Positions 55,623-64,000 of a DNA stretch of 64,000 nt are shown one piece after another. Numbering within the stretch: position 1 is the stretch's first letter; each line of letters begins with the position of its first letter. Under the pieces are notes generated by a model, which was not told the DNA's origin, searched no databases, and saw nothing but the letters and a program-made list of their open reading frames with translations. This DNA comes from Acytostelium subglobosum LB1. Lineage: Eukaryota; Evosea; Eumycetozoa; Acytosteliales; Acytosteliaceae. Position numbers and translations under genes: made by a program. The DNA lies in contig NW_012236527.1 in NCBI RefSeq assembly GCF_000787575.1, forward strand, positions 558,001 to 622,000. The letters are read 5' to 3'.

Positions 55623-55721
55623 TTACCTTGATGTGACTTGGTCAAGAAGTCCATTACAAAGGACTCCTTGACTCGACTCGAGGATTCATTCATTTATTTG
55701 ACAACCCTCGAGGGAAACAAC

Positions 55722-56740
55722 ATGAACATAAAGAGATTTGATAAGATAGCTGTAGTTAGTCTAGACGTCACTGGTACTCTAATCAATGTGAAGGGTACAG
55801 TAGGCTCACACTATGTATGTTGCCAGAGTAGCATACACATGCTCAAGATATGATCCCTCTAACAAACACATCCAATAGAATAATATATTCCAAAGCCATG
55901 GCCTGCACTTTGATGAGGACAACCTGAATAGAAACTTCCTCAAGTGCTTTAAGGAGAAGTCAAAGGGATCGCCATCGTTTGGTTCATTCGATGTGAACAC
56001 TGTTAGCTCGGGAGAGACTTGGTGGAGTGAGCTCGTCAAGTCTGTCATCGTGACATCTACGATGGAGAGACATGATGCAAATCATGTCGAGCGAGATAGA
56101 CAACTTGCAATCATAGACAGATTGCCACCATCAGTCTACTCTGATCTCTATCATAGGTTTGGAGGTGACCTTGCTCGCCAGAGCAATGTTGACGGTGTTG
56201 TGTCCACCTCAACAGACAACATTCACGACTACTGGTATCTGTATCCAGAGGTCAAAGACACATTGGAGTACCTAAGAGCCAACAAGAAGTTACTAACAAT
56301 CATCTCCAACTTTGATGAGAGAGTTGTAAGTAGTCTGTCCACACTGGACTGTCTTCGCGTGCGTCAGTCAACTAAACAATCACATCATCGCCATCACCAT
56401 CACCATCATACTTGTGTAGCATACTATACTAAGATTACTTGGCATTGCAGACTACTTCAAGACAAGTGATGGAAAGAGTTTGATTACGACATCGATCGAC
56501 ACTGGTTACTCAAAGCCACACCAAGCCATATTCCAGAGCCATTTGGATATGATCAGACAGGTCGACCCATCAATTACAAAGGATCAGGTACTATATGTTG
56601 GTGACAAGGTAGATAAGGACCTTGAAGGTTCATCATCATTTGGATTCAAGTCCCTATTAATCGATCGCAAGAATCGTCATCAAGACATTCCCCAACAATC
56701 AAGGATAAGCACACTGGCTGATCTAAAGACAATGTTGTGA
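55722..56740 (+). CDS. HAD-superfamily hydrolase, HDHD3-like
   Basis: Three exons (55722-55814, 55879-56325, 56420-56740) give 286 residues from MNIKRFDKIAVVSLDVTGTL. Motif I is DVTGT: the nucleophile Asp is kept while the second Asp of the classic DxDGT is Thr. A helical cap with DRLPPSVYSDLYHRFGGDLA, motif II (TIISNFDERV), motif III Lys (GYSKPHQAIFQ) and motif IV (VLYVGDKVDKDLEG) follow. The second splice choice (V/HTILRLLGIADYFK) is the one that keeps the HAD frame; an alternative AG 14 bases later breaks it. Human HDHD3 has the same layout. Substrate unknown; loss of the second Asp in motif I fits HAD enzymes that are not simple phosphatases. Confidence 0.86.
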
Positions 56741-57020
56741 TTGACTTGGACAGGATGGACTGCAACTAAATCGAACAATTGTATCTTGGAACCATGGTTG
56801 AACATCCTTATTTGTTTGATTGATTGAAGCTTCGAGTGATTTATGCACTGAATCGAAACGAATTGGGGGCAATGATTTAGATCTTGCTGATCGAAATGTG
56901 GGAATGTCTGTTGGGGGGTTTTGGTTCTCCATGCCCTGATCAGATTCCTCAACTCAATCAACATATCATAACATAACATAACATTATATATATATACTAC
57001 TACGAGATAGATAGAGAGAG

Positions 57021-58976
57021 ATGGATGCATTACCAGAGAACTACAAACCTGACTCTGGCTTGTGTGACCTACACGATAAGAGATCTCAAGAATTCGTCTG
57101 CCTAACATGCCACAAGGTGATATGTTCATTCTGTTTGGTGTCAAGCCATAATGGACATACAGTGGACAATGTGGAGTTTATCAAACAAAGGATAACGGAG
57201 AAGAAACATGATACTTTGTGGTACATGTCAAGGCTCTCAATGCTCTGGTCTGCATTGCAGGAGCATGCTCTAGTCTATCATGCACTGGACACCACTGGCA
57301 AGGATGTCAGTGATCATTTTGCTAACATGCTCAAGTACTTGATGGCACATGAGCTCAAGCTCAAGACACCGCTAAAGGAGAAGATGGATCAGACACAAGT
57401 ATCAATCAATCAAATAATCAATGAGATCAAGAACATTATATCAATCATCAATATGAAGAGGCCAAAGATTGATGGTCCACCACCAAAAGATGGAGATATT
57501 AATGACAGTGGCGCCACGTTTGATATTGAGTTGATGGTCAACTCAATCATGCACTGTTCATCAGTACATGAATTCATGGACAAAATGGAGTCGATGTTGT
57601 CAGGTGATAATCCGACTCAAACAAAGCCTGAAGATGATATAACTGTGTTTGATGGCAATGAGCTGTTTGCCATGATCAAGAATCATGTGTTGAGAACCCA
57701 GGCCATCCAGTATGATGATGCCAGTCGCCATCACTTGCGTATCAAAATCGACACCAACAAGCTCAGTGACATCAAAAGACAGCTCATGGAATGCTTTGAG
57801 ATTGTTGACCCTACACAGCCAGCTCCACGACAGTCGTCAACAAACAACAACGGTGTGATGCAAATCAATCCATTCATGCAACAACCACTGTTGCCTCCTC
57901 ACATCCAACAACAGCAACAACAACTACAACAGCCACAACATCAGCCTCAACCATTGATGATGCCGATACCTGCGCCCTCAGCCCTAGCCAACGTGACTGG
58001 TCACCACCAGCCAGGTGCACCAGTGTTACCTGGAGTGCCAGCTCCACAAGTGCCAGGTCACTTTGGACCTCCTCCAGTACTCCCTGTTGCAGCTGCACCA
58101 CCACCTCCTCAACAGCAAGTTGCATCCTTTGGCGGAGCCCCGCGCAATCAGCTCTCCAATCACATACTCTCGCTCAATGGCAAGAGTTGTGAGGTGTTTT
58201 CGATAGAGACATCGACTTGGAAAAACATACAAGCGTTCCCTAAGCGATCATACATCTATCCCTCACTTGTATATGCTCGAGGCTTTGCGTTTGCCTTTGG
58301 CGGCTTCGAATCCCCAACCACATACTCCCGCCTCTCCTTGTCCGACATGCGCTGCTACGAGTCCGAAATGGTCGGCATAATGGGTGGCCGCTTCATCTCC
58401 ACCTGCCACGATGGCGACAAACACATCTACCTGGTCGGTGGCTACAACAACGATCAAAGTTTGAACCGCATTGATCGCTTCAACATCGAGACGGGAGTGT
58501 TCACCTCAGTCGGCCAGCTGCCACTCCAACTCTGCTACCCCTTCACATTCTTCCACAACAACCACATCTACATCGTTGGCGGCTATCACACCAAGGACTA
58601 CAACCGCACACTGGTGGCATTTAACCTGCAGATGCTCACATGTGAGTTCCTGATCAGGGACATCAAGACACCCAAGTTGGTGCATGGCAGCTGCTTTGAT
58701 GGCGTGGACAATGTCTACATGATCACTGGCAACACAATGTTGCGCTACACACTGTCCACCAAACAGACCAACACTCTACCGTTCCCGGCCGACCTTAAGC
58801 TGGGCGTTGCAATCCTAAACATGATCTATTATTCCCAGTATAATATTATCCAATTGGTTGGTGGCAAGGGTCGCAACTACCGCTTCTTTATAGCAGAGAA
58901 CGTTTGGAGACTATTAGTCGACAATGACAATATTGAATCACGTGATAGCTTTGGTGTATGTTTGATTCGCGATTGA
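57021..58976 (+). CDS. B-box zinc finger protein with kelch-like propeller (copy B)
   Basis: A single exon of 651 residues starting MDALPENYKPDSGLCDLHDK. The B-box (CDLHDKRSQEFVCLTCHKVI, then CSFCLVSSHNGH) is followed by a coil (TLWYMSRLSMLWSALQEHAL) and a Pro/Gln-rich linker (HIQQQQQQLQQPQHQPQP, then PVLPGVPAPQVPGHFGPPPV). A clearer kelch-type propeller follows (VYARGFAFAFGGFES, KHIYLVGGYNNDQS, NHIYIVGGYHTKDYN). The domain order and the LxxLWSxLQE coil match copy A at 48760, but copy A lacks the Pro/Gln linker. Third-codon GC rises in the propeller. No RING is present, so ubiquitin-ligase activity is not implied. Function unknown. Confidence 0.87.
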   Translation: MDALPENYKPDSGLCDLHDKRSQEFVCLTCHKVICSFCLVSSHNGHTVDNVEFIKQRITEKKHDTLWYMSRLSMLWSALQEHALVYHALDTTGKDVSDHFANMLKYLMAHELKLKTPLKEKMDQTQVSINQIINEIKNIISIINMKRPKIDGPPPKDGDINDSGATFDIELMVNSIMHCSSVHEFMDKMESMLSGDNPTQTKPEDDITVFDGNELFAMIKNHVLRTQAIQYDDASRHHLRIKIDTNKLSDIKRQLMECFEIVDPTQPAPRQSSTNNNGVMQINPFMQQPLLPPHIQQQQQQLQQPQHQPQPLMMPIPAPSALANVTGHHQPGAPVLPGVPAPQVPGHFGPPPVLPVAAAPPPPQQQVASFGGAPRNQLSNHILSLNGKSCEVFSIETSTWKNIQAFPKRSYIYPSLVYARGFAFAFGGFESPTTYSRLSLSDMRCYESEMVGIMGGRFISTCHDGDKHIYLVGGYNNDQSLNRIDRFNIETGVFTSVGQLPLQLCYPFTFFHNNHIYIVGGYHTKDYNRTLVAFNLQMLTCEFLIRDIKTPKLVHGSCFDGVDNVYMITGNTMLRYTLSTKQTNTLPFPADLKLGVAILNMIYYSQYNIIQLVGGKGRNYRFFIAENVWRLLVDNDNIESRDSFGVCLIRD

Positions 58977-59161
58977 ATAAAGTAAAGAGGAAGAAGACTT
59001 GAATGGAATGGATTAATTATACAATATAGTACTGATATAACCTTTATAGTGTAACATTGTTTGATTGTTGGTTGATTGATTGATGGTAGTGTATACACTC
59101 GGCTTAGATGGTCGCTGAGACGGTGGGACAGACGAACTGTTGTTGCTGCGCGCGCTCGCGC

Positions 59162-59740
59162 TTACTGCTCCTGCTGCTGCTGGTTCTGCTCGTCGTTGTG
59201 GTGCGAGAAGTAGTCAGTGCCACCACCGCCAGAGACGGATGTGGATAAACCTGGGTCGAGGACTGGGTTGTACTCGGCGTGCGACGACTGTGGGCCAGAG
59301 GCGGCGCCAGTGCGACGGTAAGTGTCACCTTGGTTGCCGGCTGGAGCCTGCTTGCCAATGTCAGTGGTGGCGGTGTAGTTGGCGGTGGACGACTGTGGGC
59401 CAGAGGCAGATCCAGTGCGACGGAACGAGTCAGACTGGCTTCCGGATGGGGCAGACTTGCCAATGTCAGTAGTGGCGGTGTAGTTGGCAGTGGATGACTG
59501 TGGGCCAGAGGCGGCGGTACCTGGACGACGGTAAGTGTCCGACTGGCTGCCAGATGGTGCAGACTTTCCAATATCGGTGGTTGGGGTGTAGGAAGCAGTC
59601 GAAGACTGTGGGCCGGTGGCGGCGGTACCTGGACGACGGTACGAGTCCGACTGGCTACCGGATGGTGCGCTCTTGCCTGGGTCGAGCTTTGGGCTGTATT
59701 GTGAGGTTGATGAACCTGGTCCTGCCAATGATCTTCTCAT
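59162..59740 (-). CDS. Short tandem-repeat protein (35-36-residue units)
   Basis: A single exon of 192 residues. After MRRSLAGPGSSTSQYSPKLD it is built from four head-to-tail units of 35-36 residues with the pattern GKSAPSGSQSDSYRR ... GPQSSTANYTATTDI. It ends in a Gly-rich, then Gln-rich tail. It has no signal peptide, Cys or membrane segment. It is probably disordered. The GP-x-Y and AP-x-R spacing recalls sperm-tail PG-rich (SHIPPO) repeats, though dictyostelids lack cilia, so I do not claim that family. It shares an intergenic region with the Mei2-like gene, divergently transcribed. Coding GC is high, consistent with strong expression. Confidence 0.75.
   Translation of the reverse strand: MRRSLAGPGSSTSQYSPKLDPGKSAPSGSQSDSYRRPGTAATGPQSSTASYTPTTDIGKSAPSGSQSDTYRRPGTAASGPQSSTANYTATTDIGKSAPSGSQSDSFRRTGSASGPQSSTANYTATTDIGKQAPAGNQGDTYRRTGAASGPQSSHAEYNPVLDPGLSTSVSGGGGTDYFSHHNDEQNQQQQEQ
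59230..59710. repeat. Four in-frame 105-108-nt tandem repeats
   Basis: The DNA repeats that encode the units above. Adjacent copies share long identical stretches, including at third codon positions, so unequal exchange or conversion keeps them similar. Copy-number change should be looked for between strains. Confidence 0.8.
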
Positions 59741-60503
59741 TCTTTCTTAATTGTTATTATTATTATTATTAGTTATAAAGATAAATAATAATAATAATAA
59801 TAATATGTATGTGTATGTGTAAGTAATATGTTTGATGAATGACTGATGTTGTCGATGAATGAGATGGGTGAGGTCATCCATCCATCCTCGCAACCAAGCA
59901 TCTCATTTCATTCATTCACCAACCCACACAACATACTCAACAACCCTCCGTTCAGAGATCTCCTCTCCTGTGTGTGGTAGGTATACCATAGCTTAGTATG
60001 GGTTGCCTTTTCATTCAATTGATATGATTTGATGGGTGATGAGATAAAAGTGGAAGTGAAGTTGATAAACAATTGATTTGTTTTAATTTAATTGTCTATT
60101 TTCATCTCTTCTCACACAACAAACCATTTTTGATTATGATTTTTTTTTTGTTCAACAAACATGTGACACACTTTGTGTATGTGTGTGTATGTTTGAGCGC
60201 GAAACATTTCAACAACACACAGTTCAAAAGTCAGCTCACTCGTTCATTCATTCAATTCAATTCACAACCTTCTCTCTTTCATTCTACATCATCATAATTC
60301 TCTCTCTCTCTTCGAAACAAACAAACAAACATATTATAAGTTAATTTTCCAAAATTTACATCTAGGTATTATTATTATTTCTCCCTGATCAAAGACCTTT
60401 GAGTTTAATTTAAATATCAAATCATCCAAATTTAAATTGATCTTATTAAGAACCTTCTATCTCTCTCTCAAATCGATATTTTTAAAGCATCATCATCATC
60501 ATA
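59741..60503. other. Divergent promoter between repeat protein and Mei2-like gene
   Basis: About 760 bases: ATT and ATA runs next to the repeat-protein start (59755-59810), C/A-rich DNA (59890-59950) and a T9 tract at 60141. TCTC and AAAC runs at 60300-60330, then AT-rich 5' flank, lead to the Mei2-like start. No gene. Confidence 0.45.
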
Positions 60504-60930
60504 ATGTATAATAATAATGTTGGCGGCGGTGGCGGAGTTACTGGTGGCGGCGGAGACCAATCTGATTTGTCAGCAATGCCAATGCCAAATATTCCTGCCG
60601 ACTTTGATAGCTTGATAAATAGTATCAGCACCAACAACAACCTCAACAACAATAGTTACAACAGCAGCAGCACTATCAGCAACAACAACATGCCAAACAA
60701 CATGGGCATGAGAGGCAATATGATGAGTAACAACATGATGCCCACCGTTGTCGGCAACGGTGTCGTCTCACCTAATGGCGGAGGCGTGATGGGTGGTGGC
60801 TATGTTGCCATGAACAATATGACTCCCATGAATAACATGAACATGAACAACAACATGAATATGAACAACAACATGAATAGGAATAGTTACATCAACAACA
60901 ACAATAATAATAATAATAATAGACGAGGAT

Positions 60931-60962
<32 letters not shown>

Positions 60963-62904
60963 AATAATAGACGTGAACTTAATGATGATACACCTGTACT
61001 GATTAAGGATACCAATGGTATGTAATTTGAAACATGAATCCACAAGTGAGAGTATAAGTTCATCCTTATCCATCATATCACCTCCAACATTGATTGATTA
61101 ATTGATTGATTGATTGATTGAGTGATTAAGTGAAGGGTGCATCTCCCCACAACAACTCTGCACAGCATGCTAACATGATTGATTTGATTGTCCTTTCTTT
61201 CTATCTATCTATCTATCTTACTCATTCTCATAATCGATCATGATGATTGATTGTTATACAAATGTCACAACTTGATATTACATTACAACCCATCAATCAC
61301 ATGATATAACATTCACCTGCACTCATTATAGGCAAAGTTATTGGAGATAAGGAGAAGCCAGGCCGTACTTTATTCATTAGAAACATTGCGTACAATGTTA
61401 AGGAGGAGGATCTCATTGGCATGTTTGAGAAGGCCGGTGATATCCGCAAGAAGTTCTCAGTGATCGACACAAGAGGAATAACATTCATAACATACGTAAG
61501 TGTTGATTAAAGAGGCCGCAAGTATTATCAAGCAATGTTACTTACACAGTATAACAACTACAACTAGTACGACATCCGTGATGCTGAGAAGGCAAGGGAC
61601 GACCTGCAAAACACAACATTATCTGGAAGACAGATATCCATCCATTTCTCAATCCCAAAGGAGGACGCCAATGGTGAGAGCTCAAACTCTGGCTTCATCC
61701 TGGTCAAGAACAACAAAATGCCAGCCACTGAGCTAAGAACATTCTTTAGCACATATGGTGATGTCCGTGATGTCACAACCTACAAGGATGATCAACAGTA
61801 CGTATATATACTACACTAGGCAAGGGAGGGATGGAGGATGGACAAGTTAAGTTAACTAACAATCAATCAATCATATATTATAGTCTTGTTGAGTTCTATG
61901 ACACTAGATCATGTGAGAAGGCATTGAAGACTGCTCAGGGTCTGCCTCTGGCAGGTCAAACACTTGACTTGGGTCACTGGGCACCAAAGGAGGGTGCAGC
62001 AATTATTGATGCCTCCGAGTTCCGTGGTGGTCGCGACAATAGAGGTGGAAGAGATGATAGACGTGGTGGTTATAACAACAACAACAACAACAATGGCGGT
62101 GGCTATAACAATAACAACAACAACAACAACAACAGAGGAGGATCAGGACCAATGAGGAACAACTATCAAAACAATGACCGTAACCCAGACTACAGAAGAA
62201 GAAACAACAATAGTAGTGGAAGCAACAGTGGTGGCAGTGGCGGTGGTGGATACAACAACTACAACAGCTACAACAGCAGTGGTAGTGGCAGTGGCAGTGG
62301 CAGTGATAGTGGAAGCAGTGGAAGTAGACCAAACAACATATCCATGAACATGCCAATGAACAACAACATACCACCAATTGGCGGCAACAACTATAATGAT
62401 GGCGGTATGTATCACACATTGACGACAACTCACTTGGACGACTTATTTGCTAACAACACAAACATTAATGTAGGCTATGGCAACTATAACAACAACATGA
62501 ACCCAGGCTATGGAATGAACAATGAATATGGTATGAACAACAATATGGGAGGCATGGGCAACAACATGATGCCAATGGGTGGCGTGATGAACGGAGGAGG
62601 AATGGTGCCACCAATGAACGGTAACAACATGGGCAACCCAATGATGAACAGCAACATGCCAATGGGAATGGGTATGAACAACAACAACATGCCAATGGGA
62701 ATGGGCGCTCCAGGCAACCCCGGTATGCCACCCGCTGGCGGCATGGGTTCCAACTTCAACTTTGATCCGACCAACCAAGAGATGTTGAACAGCATGGTAC
62801 AGTCGATCAAGGTACCAACATTCAACAATCAATGGAACAACGGACCATCCAGCAACACTGTCAACCAGACCTCGCCAAGCCAACGGTACCAGCCAGCGGT
62901 CTAG
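60504..62904 (+). CDS. Mei2-like RNA-binding protein (two N-terminal-type RRMs)
   Basis: Four exons (60504-61017, 61332-61495, 61568-61797, 61884-62904) give 642 residues. A Gly/Asn/Met-rich start (NPADFDSLINS-like, then Asn runs) is followed by two consecutive RRMs. RRM1 has RTLFIRNIAYNVKEEDL and GITFITY/YDIRDAEKA; the YYDIR block and SGRQISIHFSIPKED are hallmarks of Mei2-like/TE1 RRM1. RRM2 has FILVKNNKMPATELRTFFST and LVEFYDTRSCEKAL. After an RGG-like patch (RGGRDNRGGRDDRRGGYN) the rest is Asn/Gly/Met-rich with NNMPMGMG-type repeats. The C-terminal Mei2 RRM (RRM3) is absent. Mei2 proteins control meiosis or growth by RNA binding; the role here is inferred. Introns interrupt RRM1 and RRM2, as their splice phases (0, 2) show. 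Confidence 0.88.
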
Positions 62905-63191
62905 GCACCGAGTTGATGATATATAGTCTCCCCACTGATGCAGCGGCTTACTTTTGCCAACCATAATGCCGACATTAACTTTAAGGATGGTCAATAAGTT
63001 AGGGTAGGCTGCGGCTTCACCGACAAACTACACTGTCCAAAGTTGGACATAACCAACCAAACATGTACACAACATCACACCTAATAATAATAATAAATAC
63101 AAACATATCCAATAGTAACAACGTCCATCCATTCCTTCATACATCCATCATTGATTGGTTGATTGATTGATTAACTATACACGATACTCGT

Positions 63192-63632
63192 TTATTGCCA
63201 CTCTTCATCATTCTCATCACCATCATCTTGATGATTTTTGAATTCACCTGCCTCTATCCTCTCTCTGAATCTCTCTATTGTTGTTGTTGTTGTAGATGGT
63301 GATGACGATTGATGATGAGTGTCAGTACATTCATTCAATCATTGACACATCAATCAATCAAATGACTTACCCAATAACGATTTGTTGATGTGATCAGTGG
63401 CTGATATTTCATATACTGGCTGTACAACTTCTTCTTCTTCTTCTTCCTCTTGCTCTACCTCTTCATCGTCGTTTGACGTTCCATATGGATCTATTCTAAG
63501 TCTTCCCATCTGTCTCTCATTAACATCAGAGGGTTGTTGCTCATCAACAGCAGGGTTGTTGTTGTCGTTTGAATCAACGACAGCAGTGATGCTGGTATTC
63601 GAGTCTGTTGTTGTTGTTGTATCGGCCATCAT
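63192..63632 (-). CDS. Small acidic conserved-looking protein
   Basis: Two exons (63632-63371, 63274-63192) give 114 residues. A Thr/Asn/Asp-rich start (MMADTTTTTDSNTS) leads to MGRLRIDPYGTSNDDEE, then an uninterrupted acidic run (EQEEEEEEE). PVYEISATDHINKSLL joins across the intron to ERFRERIEAGEFKNH, and the tail ends EEWQ. The part from RLRIDPYG to RERIEAGEF looks like a small conserved helical domain, but I cannot name it. It is divergent from the partial gene at the right edge. Confidence 0.62.
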
Positions 63633-63745
63633 ATGTTACTTGTTTTGTTGTTCTTTTTATTATACACCTGGTCGTCGTCGTAGTAGTTGTTTGAAACAAT
63701 CAATCATTCAGTCGACTCACCAAATCAACTTTAAAGTCCTTTGAA

Positions 63746-64000
63746 ATGAATGTGTTTGATAATAAAGATCTGCAATTATTTGAAGCGTTCCGCTCATTCA
63801 TTCACTTCGAAAGCGAATCACTATCGATATTCGAACAACAACTCATAGATGTAAGAGAGGTCACATCTACTACTTTATTGTATAACCGTACAGTCGGTTC
63901 TTAGAATGGTTCAAACGAACGAACGACAGATCCAACCAGATCAACGCCTCAATATCCACTCGCGAGTGTCAAATTCACTCACTGTGACGCTGTTTGTGTA
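63746..64000 (+). CDS. First exons of an unidentified gene (runs off window end)
   Basis: ATG 63746 opens MNVFDNKDLQLFEAFRSFI, then HFESESLSIFEQQLID, followed by a GTAAGA donor at 63851. After TTAG at 63901-63904 the frame reopens (NGSNERTTDPTRSTPQYPLA, then VKFTHCD) and remains open to the last base. The intron would be only 54 nt, so the second exon is tentative. The N-terminal segment looks helical. Family not recognised. Confidence 0.45.

Noticed and set aside
1-64000. Search for retroelements, DNA transposons, CRISPR arrays and rRNA/tRNA genes
   Set aside because: No reverse transcriptase, integrase, transposase, terminal repeats, arrays or RNA-gene motifs were recognised; the repeats seen are microsatellites and coding repeats.

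Overview
The window reads as nuclear DNA of a social amoeba (Dictyostelia). It has short GT-AG introns (about 70-120 nt), moderately AT-rich intergenic DNA full of GATT/CAAT/CATT tetranucleotide runs, and Asn-, Gln- and Thr-rich low-complexity protein segments. It also has families typical of dictyostelids: FNIP-repeat proteins, a psi-type PA14/Cys-rich protein, B-box/kelch proteins and PH-CRIB-PAK kinases. Exons are less AT-rich than I would expect for D. discoideum, so another dictyostelid is likely; I cannot name the species. I rebuilt exons from reading-frame continuity and splice consensus. Every multi-exon model that starts and stops inside the window sums to a multiple of three, except the one split by an apparent frameshift at about 4365.

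Layout. 1-13 kb: tail of a secreted Cys-containing protein, mitochondrial seryl-tRNA synthetase, a type I membrane protein with an apparent frameshift, ADP/ATP carrier, a Melted-like PH protein and eIF4E. 13.9-21 kb: alpha subunit of the mitochondrial processing peptidase, a psi-family PA14 membrane protein and a GPI-type EGF-like surface protein. 21-29 kb: three FNIP-repeat genes in tandem plus a decayed fourth piece. 29-34.9 kb: a copper-oxygenase-like (BIM1/LPMO-like) GPI protein, phosphoglycerate dehydrogenase and a PAP2 phosphatase-fold protein. 35.9-47.4 kb: a PP6 regulatory-subunit (SAPS) gene whose last exon also encodes a complete eEF1B nucleotide-exchange domain, a SAGA deubiquitinase-module subunit (ATXN7L3/SGF11) with a very long Arg/Asp-rich N-terminus, a small BP74-like secreted protein, a DENND10-like protein and glycogen synthase. 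47.7-59 kb: a B-box/kelch pseudogene and two intact relatives, interleaved with a DOT1-like protein, a degenerate PAP2 membrane protein, a PH-CRIB-PAK kinase and a HAD hydrolase. 59-64 kb: a short tandem-repeat protein, a Mei2-like RNA-binding protein, a small acidic protein and the first exon(s) of a gene running off the end.

The genes are mostly independent housekeeping, surface and signalling genes rather than one pathway. Nineteen of the first twenty gene models (1-47.4 kb) lie on the minus strand. The observation I rate most highly is the PP6R-eEF1B fusion. Second-rank observations are the Arg/Asp-rich SAGA subunit, the LPMO-like protein, the two PAP2 proteins with altered catalytic motifs, the decaying members of the FNIP and B-box/kelch clusters, and a CAAT/CATT tract recurring just before 3' splice sites. 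I saw no rRNA, tRNA, CRISPR array, retroelement or intact DNA transposon.
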